DNA of 6,648 nucleotides from Pseudobdellovibrionaceae bacterium (GCA_014376325.1 JACMRP010000190.1:1-6648), one strand, 5' to 3'; numbered from the stretch's first letter, positions 1 through 6,157 are shown. Program-made: numbers and translations. The notes: generated by a model from the sequence alone, not told the origin.

Positions 1-126
1 CAACACGAACGCAATTTGGAAGCTAAAATGGATTACGGTCTTTCGGAACTGACCGGGCCATTGGATTTCGGTGCCGCCCACGGGCAGGACACCGATGTGG
101 CCGGATGGTTGAAGCGACATATGTAA
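1..126 (+). CDS. 3' end of an unrecognised protein (partial, start outside window)
   Basis: An open frame runs from the first base to a TAA at 124-126 and gives the last 41 residues of a protein. The tail is hydrophilic, contains the stretch GPLDFGAAHGQDTDV, and ends in WLKRHM. Codon choice is like that of the clear genes here (GAA, GAT, GCC, CTG frequent), which supports real coding. I do not recognise the family, and 41 residues are too few to assign a function. The gene converges with the minus-strand gene at 160-825, whose stop lies only 33 bases away. No convincing terminator hairpin is visible in that gap. Confidence 0.6.
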   Translation, partial: QHERNLEAKMDYGLSELTGPLDFGAAHGQDTDVAGWLKRHM

Positions 127-159
127 GCGGCAATAGTAAGCTGCTTCTTCAGTCGATTG

Positions 160-825
160 CTATTTGACGATGCGGAATTCAAACGGGTGAGAGATCTCTA
201 AAGTCATGCCCGCATCTGCGGACACCGGGAACTTCAGAGATTTCAAAGTCGCGAGCAGACAAGTCGAAAACTTTGCGTCTTTGATTTCGTCGATATTCAG
301 GCTGGATTTTATCACCGTGCGGTTTTTGCCGAGGGTCCACAGCAAGACGATGCCGCCCTGGTTGGTACCGCCGCGTTTTAAGTAGTCCGCATAACATTTT
401 TGAAAATCACTGGCATGTTCGGTCATCACGTCACGAATCGCTTCGCGCGAATCGTGTTCGACGTGTGAATTTACTTCGCTGGCCGCCAGATTCCAAGTCA
501 TGGTTCCCATGTGCGTGTAGGTACTGCCCTTCGGGGGTTTCGGAAACTTTGCGCCGTTCACCGATTTCTCAGCGCACGCGAGCCACTTTGGTGGAATCGG
601 ATTTTCAGTGACGTACTGAAAGCCCTTCGCGATTCCTTGGTTGCCGATTTTAAAAGTAAAAGTGTCGGTGCCGCTATAAACCTTCATATCGCCGATATGG
701 CGTATACATCTTTGAAGAACTGGTGCGAGTTTATTAGAAACGATCTGCGTGTAGGTTGGTGCCTCGGCCTTTAGCGTGATCGGTGTCGCGAACAGTCCAA
801 TAATTAAACAAATGAGCATCTTCAT
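160..825 (-). CDS. Secreted protein with two tandem AgmX/PglI C-terminal-like domains
   Basis: This 221-residue protein starts with a Sec signal peptide (K2, hydrophobic 4-18, likely cleavage after A20 or A22), so it should act in the periplasm. Residues 126-218 match the pattern of the AgmX/PglI C-terminal domain known from myxobacterial gliding proteins: a QKCY motif at 142-145, a G-rich strand, a second Cys (C189), an FP pair at 199-200 and a terminal HPFEF. Residues 27-113 look like a diverged copy, with C40, C84 and F94-P95. Cys spacing is 44 and 45 residues in the two halves, and Cys to Phe is 10 in both, so internal duplication is likely and each half may hold a disulfide. Precise function is unknown; in related proteins the domain is a tail on larger motility or envelope proteins, whereas here it is the whole mature protein. 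The start is ATG at 825; an in-frame ATG two codons later is an alternative. No clear Shine-Dalgarno precedes either. The gene stands alone, divergent from the sensor kinase. Confidence 0.8.
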   Translation of the reverse strand: MKMLICLIIGLFATPITLKAEAPTYTQIVSNKLAPVLQRCIRHIGDMKVYSGTDTFTFKIGNQGIAKGFQYVTENPIPPKWLACAEKSVNGAKFPKPPKGSTYTHMGTMTWNLAASEVNSHVEHDSREAIRDVMTEHASDFQKCYADYLKRGGTNQGGIVLLWTLGKNRTVIKSSLNIDEIKDAKFSTCLLATLKSLKFPVSADAGMTLEISHPFEFRIVK

Positions 826-831
826 CGGTCT

Positions 832-860
832 AGGTTAGTGCACCAATATGCACCTGTCAG
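832..860 (-). promoter_or_regulatory. Weak candidate sigma-70 promoter for the secreted AgmX/PglI-like gene
   Basis: Read on the minus strand, CTGACA (855-860; 5 of 6 with TTGACA) is followed after exactly 17 bases by TAACCT (832-837; 3 of 6 with TATAAT). The -10 box would end 6 bases before the ATG at 825, so the transcript would have almost no leader, which fits the missing Shine-Dalgarno. The -10 match is poor, so this is only a candidate. A short inverted repeat, GTGCA (838-842) and TGCAC (849-853), lies in the spacer and could be an operator. Confidence 0.2.
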
Positions 861-911
861 TCTAGACGCGCGGGACGCTGGACCAAAGCAGGGAAGTGGC
901 CCGTACCGGGT

Positions 912-938
912 TAAAATTCAGCGCTCAAAGACCGATAA
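912..938 (+). promoter_or_regulatory. Sigma-28 (FliA)-type promoter for the hybrid sensor kinase
   Basis: TAAA at 912-915 is followed by exactly 15 bases and then ACCGATAA at 931-938. The accepted sigma-28 consensus is TAAA, 15 bases, GCCGATAA, so the -35 core and spacing are exact and the -10 matches at 7 of 8 positions. No comparable sigma-70 pair is visible in this intergenic region. Transcription would begin around 944-947, at or just before the first candidate ATG (947), which makes the downstream ATG at 980 worth considering as the true start. If real, this places the kinase and regulator pair under flagellar-class control. The match is seen in sequence; its use by the host sigma factor is inference. 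Confidence 0.5.
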
Positions 939-946
939 GACATTGA

Positions 947-3451
947 ATGGAAAGGTCCTATTCTCTTTATCACTTTTTAATGAGCCGCTTCGGCACTTAC
1001 TTCGGCATCGTCTTGTTGCTGGGGAGTTGTCTTATCTACGCTCGCGAAAATACGACGAAAGAAGATCTGCAGAACGTCAGCTTGCTGCAAGAAACGCGAT
1101 ACCGCATCGACCAAGCCTCAAAAAGCAGCGTTCAATATTTAAAACACGGTAAAAGCAAAGAGCTCGACGAATACAATTCGCACATCGTGCAAATGGGCAA
1201 ACGCTTTAGCGAACTAGCAACCAATCTCAAAAAAATTCCCGAAATGCAGGAACAATTTGCTGACGTTCAAAAAAAGACACGTGTGCATTTCTTGGATATC
1301 AACGCAAAATTAGAAAAAAAGCAGAACGGACGCTTCGACGTGGAGCGTGGACTTGCGTCGCTGAACGAAACTCCGGAAGTTTTAGCCTCGCTAGACGCGA
1401 TGACCGCGAGCATTCGGGAGCGCACTTCGCAGCCGGTGACGTTCTTAGGCGTGAGCGGTCCCTTAGCGGTTTGGGAATTTATGTTTGGCCTTTTTGCGGC
1501 CTGCTTTTGCATTCTGACGAGCCAGAGTTTTCAGCGAGTCGTTAACGACGATTACAAAAAAGATGTTTCGGAATTAAAAATTCAATCGATCTTACTTGAT
1601 GGAATTCTAAACAGCATCAGCGAGGCCCTGATCGTCATTGACGAAAAAGGCAACATCACCAGATACAATACGGCCGCGCAAAGAATTATCGGCAACCGTT
1701 TGCGCAGAATTTCAACGGACGATGATGCACGCGAAGTGGGTTTCTTCGACGTCAACACCATGCAACCGCTGGGCCTTCAGGAATTGCCGTTTGCCCGCGC
1801 GCTCCGTGGGGAACAAGTGGAAGACTTAGAAATCCTGGTTCATAATGAATCCCACCCGCAAGGTATGTACATCAGCATCAGCAGCCGATATTTAAGTGAC
1901 ATAGACGGTGGCATTCGTGGGGGACTCGTCGTGTTCCGCGACATCAGTCGTCGAAAGGCCACGGAACAAGAATGGTTACGCGCCCGCGAATCGGCCATAG
2001 AAACCGCTCGTAAAAAATCCGATTTCCTAGCGGCGATGAGCCACGAAATCCGCACTCCGATGAACGGAGTTATGGGTATGTCGACCTTGCTTGCCGAAAC
2101 AGATTTATCTTCAGAGCAAAAAGATTACGTCGGCACCATCAAAAGATCGGCCGAAGCTTTATTGCGACTTATTAATGATATTTTAGATCATTCTAAAATC
2201 GAAGCCGGGAAGGTCGAAATCAATCTGCGGCCATTCGACTTACGTGTTTTGTGCGACGATGTATTAGAGCTTTTTTACCCAACGGTCCGCGAAAAAAATA
2301 TCAATCTGGATATTCAGTGGAAGGGTCGGGACGAATGGTACTTCGTCAGTGACCCGGAACGCCTTCGCCAGATCATGGTTAATCTGATCGGCAATGCCGT
2401 GAAGTTTACCGAAGCCGGCGGCGTTCGCGTAATCGTCGAAAGCATCGGACCGGGAATTGCAAAATCTAAAATACGCGTCTCGGTCATCGACAGCGGTGCC
2501 GGAATGAGCGAAGAAGAAAGCCAGTTTCTGTTTCAAAAATATTTCCAAACTAAGTCCGGCATGAAATACGGCGGCACGGGGCTTGGACTTTCGATCTGTC
2601 ATCAGTTAGTAGAACTGATGGGCGGAAAGATCGGACTTAAAAGCGAGCCCGGAATGGGCGCCACTTTCTGGTTCGAACTCGATCTTGCAATCAGCACCGC
2701 CAGCGAAATTCCGGCACAGACGGAGCATCACTTCGCCGCAATTTTTAGCGGAAAAGTCTTGCTTGCGGAAGATCAACTGGTCAACCAGCGGGTCGCCACG
2801 ATTTATTTACAAAAATTAGGGCTCGAAGTGGATGTGGCCGCAAACGGGCAGATCGCGGTCGAAAAGGCGCTTAAAAATTCTTACGATTTGATTTTTATGG
2901 ACTGTCAGATGCCAGTGATGACGGGATACGATGCAACCCGCAAGATCCGCGAAATTCAAGTCTCTGAACGCACGCCGATCGTTGCGCTGACTGCCGAAGG
3001 CACGAGTGGCGAAAAGAAAAGTTGCTTGGCGGTTGGCATGGATGATTTCCTAACGAAACCTTTAGAGCTAGAGCGACTGACCGAAGTTTTGCACCGTTGG
3101 TTAAAGACCAGCGTGCAGGTTATTGACCCCGCGGCGCTTGAAAAACTGAAATCCTACGTCGTAAACAATAAGTCCCTGACGGAAGCGCTGATCGAAGATT
3201 TCATGAGCACGGCCCCAGGACTTGTCGCGCAGATGAAGTCGGCCCATGCGCTCGAAGATATCAAGTTCGCGGCCCACGCACTGAAGTCGTCCAGCGCGAC
3301 TCTGGGCGCGACGGGACTTGCAGAATTGTGTAAAAAAATTGAGGATGCGGTCGACTTAGTTTCCACTTCGTCTCACATTGAGCAATTGGATGATTACTTA
3401 AGTAAAAGCAGTGAAGAGCTGCAAAAATATACTCGCCGCAAGGCTGCGTAA
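947..3451 (+). CDS. Tripartite hybrid sensor histidine kinase (PAS-HisKA-HATPase-REC-HPt)
   Basis: This 834-residue inner-membrane kinase has the BarA/ArcB/EvgS-style layout. A membrane segment at about 15-31 and another at 173-191 enclose a helical, probably periplasmic sensor of about 140 residues. No HAMP domain is evident. A PAS domain covers about 214-334, followed by a coiled linker. The HisKA H-box has the phosphorylated H366 in SHEIRTPMNG. The ATPase domain shows the N-box (N479, N483), DSGAGM at 515-520 and GGTGLGLS at 542-549. The receiver (602-719) has E608-D609, phosphoacceptor D652, T682 and K704. The C-terminal HPt has H777 in AAHALKSSSATLGA. All relay residues are intact, so it should be an active four-step phosphorelay kinase; the signal is unknown. 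The start is uncertain: ATG 947 has no Shine-Dalgarno and lies at the predicted transcription start, while ATG 980 (M12) would begin a typical short-headed signal anchor. The response regulator follows after 12 bases, surely in the same operon. Confidence 0.95.
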   Translation: MERSYSLYHFLMSRFGTYFGIVLLLGSCLIYARENTTKEDLQNVSLLQETRYRIDQASKSSVQYLKHGKSKELDEYNSHIVQMGKRFSELATNLKKIPEMQEQFADVQKKTRVHFLDINAKLEKKQNGRFDVERGLASLNETPEVLASLDAMTASIRERTSQPVTFLGVSGPLAVWEFMFGLFAACFCILTSQSFQRVVNDDYKKDVSELKIQSILLDGILNSISEALIVIDEKGNITRYNTAAQRIIGNRLRRISTDDDAREVGFFDVNTMQPLGLQELPFARALRGEQVEDLEILVHNESHPQGMYISISSRYLSDIDGGIRGGLVVFRDISRRKATEQEWLRARESAIETARKKSDFLAAMSHEIRTPMNGVMGMSTLLAETDLSSEQKDYVGTIKRSAEALLRLINDILDHSKIEAGKVEINLRPFDLRVLCDDVLELFYPTVREKNINLDIQWKGRDEWYFVSDPERLRQIMVNLIGNAVKFTEAGGVRVIVESIGPGIAKSKIRVSVIDSGAGMSEEESQFLFQKYFQTKSGMKYGGTGLGLSICHQLVELMGGKIGLKSEPGMGATFWFELDLAISTASEIPAQTEHHFAAIFSGKVLLAEDQLVNQRVATIYLQKLGLEVDVAANGQIAVEKALKNSYDLIFMDCQMPVMTGYDATRKIREIQVSERTPIVALTAEGTSGEKKSCLAVGMDDFLTKPLELERLTEVLHRWLKTSVQVIDPAALEKLKSYVVNNKSLTEALIEDFMSTAPGLVAQMKSAHALEDIKFAAHALKSSSATLGATGLAELCKKIEDAVDLVSTSSHIEQLDDYLSKSSEELQKYTRRKAA

Positions 3452-3456
3452 GGAAG
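3451..3456 (+). promoter_or_regulatory. Ribosome binding site of the response regulator
   Basis: AGGAAG overlaps the last base of the kinase stop codon and sits 7 bases before the ATG at 3464. It fixes the start of the regulator and suggests translational coupling to the kinase. Confidence 0.75.
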
Positions 3457-3463
3457 TTCCCGA

Positions 3464-4150
3464 ATGGCACATATTCTGATTGTGGACGATCAACAAAGCG
3501 TTCTGTTGACCCTCGAAGCCCTGCTTAAAAGCGAAAATCATTTGGTGACCGCGTGCACGAACGCCATCGATGCGATGTCACGTTTATCAGATGAAGCATT
3601 TGATTTGGTCATATCCGATGTCGTTATGTCCGTTGGTGGTACGGGGATTGCGTTATTGAAGACAATTCGCCATCAGCCGAAGCTCGCTAACTTGCCGGTG
3701 ATTTTGTTGACGGGGAAGCGCGAAAAAGAAGACGTGCAAAAAGGCATCGAAGCGGGCGCCGACGATTACGTGATTAAGCCGATTGATCCGACCCTGCTCA
3801 TTGCAAAAATTAAAAACATGCTGTCGAAGACTCAACAAGCGGCGCCACGTTTTGCGGAGGCTCCGGTCAATATGCGGGCCGAGTTTGAAACTAAAACAGA
3901 AATCCTCACGATTTCTGAGCTTGGCTGCACGATGCAGTCGAACGTCGCACCTGCAGCAGGTTCTTTGCTGAAAGTTTCGAGTGATGCTTTTAAAGAAATG
4001 GGAGTCAGCTCGGTGACTCTCCGAATTGTGACTGTAGAAAAACAAGCAACGCAAGAGGGCTATCACAAAATGACGGGCAATTTTGTGGGCTTAAGTGAAA
4101 AAGAGTTGACTCCACTTCGCTTGTGGATTCGAGGCAAAAAACGTTACTAA
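3464..4150 (+). CDS. Response regulator: receiver domain plus degenerate PilZ-like domain
   Basis: The 228-residue protein opens with a CheY-type receiver (about 1-122): D8-D9 acidic pair, phosphoacceptor D52, T83 and K105, all present. The loop after D52 is unusual, reading MSVGGTG where most receivers have the MPxMDG type, so the Pro is lost and a residue is added. Residues 137-228 resemble a PilZ domain, with an ISELGC motif (150-155) and an end like the F-x-G-L-S tail of PilZ-type regulators. The RxxxR element and the D/N of the D/NxSxxG motif that bind c-di-GMP are missing (T149 holds the D/N place), so ligand binding is probably lost. There is no DNA-binding domain; output is likely through protein contacts. 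Twelve bases behind the hybrid kinase, it is the natural acceptor for phosphate from the kinase HPt (H777). The receiver call is firm; PilZ-like is moderate. Confidence 0.9.
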   Translation: MAHILIVDDQQSVLLTLEALLKSENHLVTACTNAIDAMSRLSDEAFDLVISDVVMSVGGTGIALLKTIRHQPKLANLPVILLTGKREKEDVQKGIEAGADDYVIKPIDPTLLIAKIKNMLSKTQQAAPRFAEAPVNMRAEFETKTEILTISELGCTMQSNVAPAAGSLLKVSSDAFKEMGVSSVTLRIVTVEKQATQEGYHKMTGNFVGLSEKELTPLRLWIRGKKRY

Positions 4151-4178
4151 AGACTTCCTTTACGGAAATCTTTTTTAT
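4150..4178 (+). terminator. Weak terminator or attenuator between regulator and peptidase genes
   Basis: A 9-base stem begins at the last base of the regulator stop codon: AAGACTTCC (4150-4158), loop TTTAC, GGAAATCTT (4164-4172), with one C-A mismatch, followed by TTTT and then AT. It has the shape of an intrinsic terminator but is AT-rich and short. The peptidase ribosome binding site starts directly behind it, so no promoter fits in between. Partial readthrough to the peptidase gene, or a peptidase promoter inside the regulator gene, would be needed. Confidence 0.45.
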
Positions 4179-4184
4179 AGGATA

Positions 4185-5474
4185 ATGGACGTGATGATGA
4201 AAAAAATAATGTTAGTCAGTTTTTTGTGTGTCGCTGGAATCGGCCTCGGTGCCGGCGGAGCGTATCTTTTAAAAAATTACGAAATGAATCCGGCAAGGGA
4301 CGTTGTTGAAAATGTCCCGCAAGTGCCGGTGTTGCCGACGATGGAAGAATTGTTTCCGGACGTGATCCCGGCGAATTCTACATTGAATACAGTCCTTCGA
4401 GAAAAAGGTTTAAGCTCTCAGACCATTCACCAAATCGTTGAAGCCGCGAAACCGGTTTTTAATTTGGGCCGTATTAATCCCGGCGTCCGTTACAAAGTTA
4501 GTTTTACGGAAGTTACGGGCACCGATCCCGATGCCACAGAAATTAAGTTCCGTTTTTCTCCGATGGAATTTTTAAGCGTTAAAAAATTTGGCGAAGTTTG
4601 GACCGCAGAAAAAATCTCGGAAGTCGTTGAAACCAAAGTAATGACTTTCTCCGGAACGGTGGCGAGCTCACTTTGGGAATCTGCCGTTCAGGCGAAAATG
4701 GATCCCAATTTGATTTCCGAACTGGCAGAAGTTTTTGCGTGGCAAATCGATTTTAATCGCGAAGTGCAAGCGGACGATCGCTGGCGCATTTCGGTTGAAC
4801 AGAAAATCGTGAAGGGGCAGCCCGTGGGTTGGGGTTCGATCCTCGCCGCAGAGTACGAAAATCAGGATCAAAAGTACTCAGGCATTTTGTTTCAAATCAA
4901 TGATCAAGAGCGTGGGTATTACGCGCCAGACGGAACAAGTTTAAAGAAGATGTTCCTAAAAAGTCCACTACGCTACGGACGGATTTCTTCGCGTTTTACT
5001 ACCAAACGCTTTCACCCGATCTTGCAGATCAACCGTCCACATTTAGGTGTCGATTACGCGGCCCCGGTGGGCACGCCGATCCGCGCGGTGGGTGATGGGG
5101 TCATCGAAGTCGCCAGTGTCGTGGGCGGTGCCGGCAAGATGATCAAGCTTCGCCACAACGCTACTTACATGACTGCTTATAAACATCTGAGTGGCTTCGG
5201 CAAGGGCGTGCGAGCGGGCAGCCGGGTTCGGCAGGGACAGATCATAGGTTACGTCGGAACGACGGGCCTATCGACGGGACCGCATTTGCACTTTGAATTT
5301 TACCAAGCGGGTCGATTCGTGGATCCACTCGGCAAAAAGTTTCCATCTGCAGAGCCAATCCCGAGCACCATGCTGGGCCAGTTCCAGCTAGAACTCAAAA
5401 CCATGATGGCCTCTTTGCCTTCGTGGGACGGCGTGATCCCGGGCAAAACCGGAAGCCTCCAAATGACGGAGTAG
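4185..5474 (+). CDS. Membrane-anchored murein endopeptidase, MepM-like (LysM-like + M23)
   Basis: This 429-residue protein has an N-terminal signal anchor (about 6-30), an OapA/LysM-like segment (about 60-110) and a C-terminal M23 (LytM) metallopeptidase domain (about 263-385). The zinc ligands H286 and D290 (HLGVD) and H369, with catalytic H334 and H367 (HLH at 367-369), are all present, so an active enzyme is expected. The middle region (about 150-260) matches the second domain of MepM/Csd3-type proteins. Enzymes of this family cut peptide cross-links in peptidoglycan from the periplasmic side during wall growth, separation or remodelling; in a predatory host a role in wall modification would be plausible but is not shown. 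The start is uncertain: AGGA at 4179-4182 lies only 2 bases before ATG 4185, but 8 bases before GTG 4191 and 11 before ATG 4194, so the protein probably begins two or three codons later. It lies 34 bases after the regulator, with a weak terminator between, and ends at a long hairpin. Confidence 0.92.
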   Translation: MDVMMKKIMLVSFLCVAGIGLGAGGAYLLKNYEMNPARDVVENVPQVPVLPTMEELFPDVIPANSTLNTVLREKGLSSQTIHQIVEAAKPVFNLGRINPGVRYKVSFTEVTGTDPDATEIKFRFSPMEFLSVKKFGEVWTAEKISEVVETKVMTFSGTVASSLWESAVQAKMDPNLISELAEVFAWQIDFNREVQADDRWRISVEQKIVKGQPVGWGSILAAEYENQDQKYSGILFQINDQERGYYAPDGTSLKKMFLKSPLRYGRISSRFTTKRFHPILQINRPHLGVDYAAPVGTPIRAVGDGVIEVASVVGGAGKMIKLRHNATYMTAYKHLSGFGKGVRAGSRVRQGQIIGYVGTTGLSTGPHLHFEFYQAGRFVDPLGKKFPSAEPIPSTMLGQFQLELKTMMASLPSWDGVIPGKTGSLQMTE

Positions 5475-5481
5475 CTCCAAC

Positions 5482-5526
5482 TGACGCAAGGTTTCTCCTC
5501 TGAGGAGAAATTGAGCGTCATTTAAT
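5482..5526 (+). terminator. Long terminator hairpin after the M23 peptidase gene
   Basis: TGACGC (5482-5487) pairs with GCGTCA (5515-5520). Inside lies a perfect repeat TTTCTCCTC (5492-5500) and GAGGAGAAA (5502-5510), extended by two G-T wobbles. In RNA the loop would open to about 3-5 bases. The T-run behind it is short (TTTAATT), so termination may be helped by stem length rather than by a long U tract. It starts 8 bases after the peptidase stop. Confidence 0.65.
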
Positions 5527-5773
5527 TCGGGTCTGTGATATGTCCTTAAGTGAACTTACCGATTTGATCCAAAGTGAATGACATATTGAAATAATTGATT
5601 CAAGTGAGTTGGGTATTGTCCGAGATAATCGCCTAAGCCATGACATAAGCTAAGGCCTATACAAAAACCCATACTAAGACGTCAGAAAAAGCGCGATCGG
5701 TATCAATCTGTCCCGAATAGTGTGGCGTTCTTTTTGCAATTCCTCACGACGACGATCATTTCTAACGATGACT
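5527..5773. other. Intergenic region without an intact gene
   Basis: No credible complete gene lies between the peptidase terminator and the ribosome binding site at 5774. The stretch is AT-richer than its neighbours. Visible structure: AAGTGA three times in direct orientation (5548, 5572, 5602); TAAGT-GA-ACTTA palindrome (5547-5558); TTGAA and TTCAA arms 8 bases apart (5586-5603); and an imperfect hairpin, GCCTAAGC (5631-5638) with GCTAAGGC (5649-5656), one A-A mismatch. A 38-codon frame from ATG 5540 to TAA 5651-5653 is interrupted by TGA at 5579-5581. The best sigma-70-like pair is TTGATC (5564-5569), 17 bases, TGAAAT (5587-5592), 4 of 6 in each box, but it lies far from the next gene. None of these is strong enough to call. 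Confidence 0.5.
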
Positions 5774-5783
5774 GAGGGGTTTC

Positions 5784-6132
5784 ATGAAGTTTTTATTTTT
5801 GCTGACCTTACTTTTAGGTTCCTTTGCCGCCCACGCTGATGATTTAGACGACCTCTAACAGTGCCAAGTTCAGTGCAGCGATCGATGTCGGACTTTAGCA
5901 AAATCCTACAAAACAATTGTCGACGACGCCGCTAACTGTGCTGGCTCCAGCGATGTTGCGAAACGCTGCGAATATCAGTTTTCTGAAGCGCTGGCCGCGC
6001 GTTGTGCCGGACGCGCCACCAGCGTGGCGGTCACCAAATCCGTTCTGCCGTCAGCAGCAAGTTCAGGCGTACCAATACACCGTGAACCAGTACAACGATG
6101 CTGAACGCCGACGTATCCAGGCTTGCAACTAA
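5784..6132 (+). pseudogene. Disrupted gene for a small secreted Cys-rich protein
   Basis: A good ribosome binding site (GAGGGG, 5774-5779) precedes ATG 5784 and a textbook signal peptide: MK, a Leu/Phe-rich core at residues 3-14 and AHA at 16-18 as cleavage site. After DDLDDL the frame meets TAA at 5856-5858. The same frame then continues as protein-like sequence with C27, C31, C35, C52, C62 and C74 and no in-frame start codon. From about 6010-6060 the coherent reading moves to the +1 frame, which ends in RQQQVQAYQYTVNQYNDAE and IQACN before TAA 6130-6132; the original frame stops at TGA 6102-6104. The gene therefore carries one nonsense change and one probable single-base indel, while its neighbours are intact. 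It would encode an exported protein of about 115 residues, probably disulfide-bonded. I do not recognise the family. A decaying gene is most likely; sequence errors or recoding are alternatives. As read, only a 24-residue peptide would be made. Confidence 0.6.
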
Positions 6133-6157
6133 GACTTAATTTAGTAAATTTGCTTCT

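Noticed and set aside
127..166. Terminator between the two converging genes
   Set aside because: CAATAG (131-136) and CTATTTG (160-166) pair only with a bulge, the loop is long, and no T-run follows on either strand at the right place.
838..1152. Plus-strand frame of 104 codons starting in the divergent region
   Set aside because: It spans the sigma-28 motif and overlaps the kinase N-terminus in another frame; no ribosome binding site and Arg-rich low-quality translation.
2264..2602. Minus-strand open frame of 112 codons inside the sensor kinase
   Set aside because: It lies antisense to the ATPase domain, whose motifs and codon use are clear, and its translation shows no domain character. 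The same holds for the antisense frame at 3653-4066 under the regulator.
4106..4150. Promoter for the M23 peptidase inside the regulator gene (TTGACT at 4106-4111)
   Set aside because: The -35 is good, but no TATAAT-like box lies 16-18 bases downstream.
5579..5581. Selenocysteine at the TGA of the tiny frame
   Set aside because: No SECIS-like hairpin is visible directly downstream and the peptide resembles no selenoprotein.
5617..5630. Sigma-28 -10 box in TCCGAGATAATC
   Set aside because: Two extra bases break the CCGATAA core and no TAAA lies 15 bases upstream.
5856..5858. Programmed readthrough of the TAA in the Cys-rich gene
   Set aside because: The context TAA CAG is not one of the known efficient readthrough signals, and a second lesion further down makes simple decay more likely. 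Not excluded, so kept under findings as an alternative.
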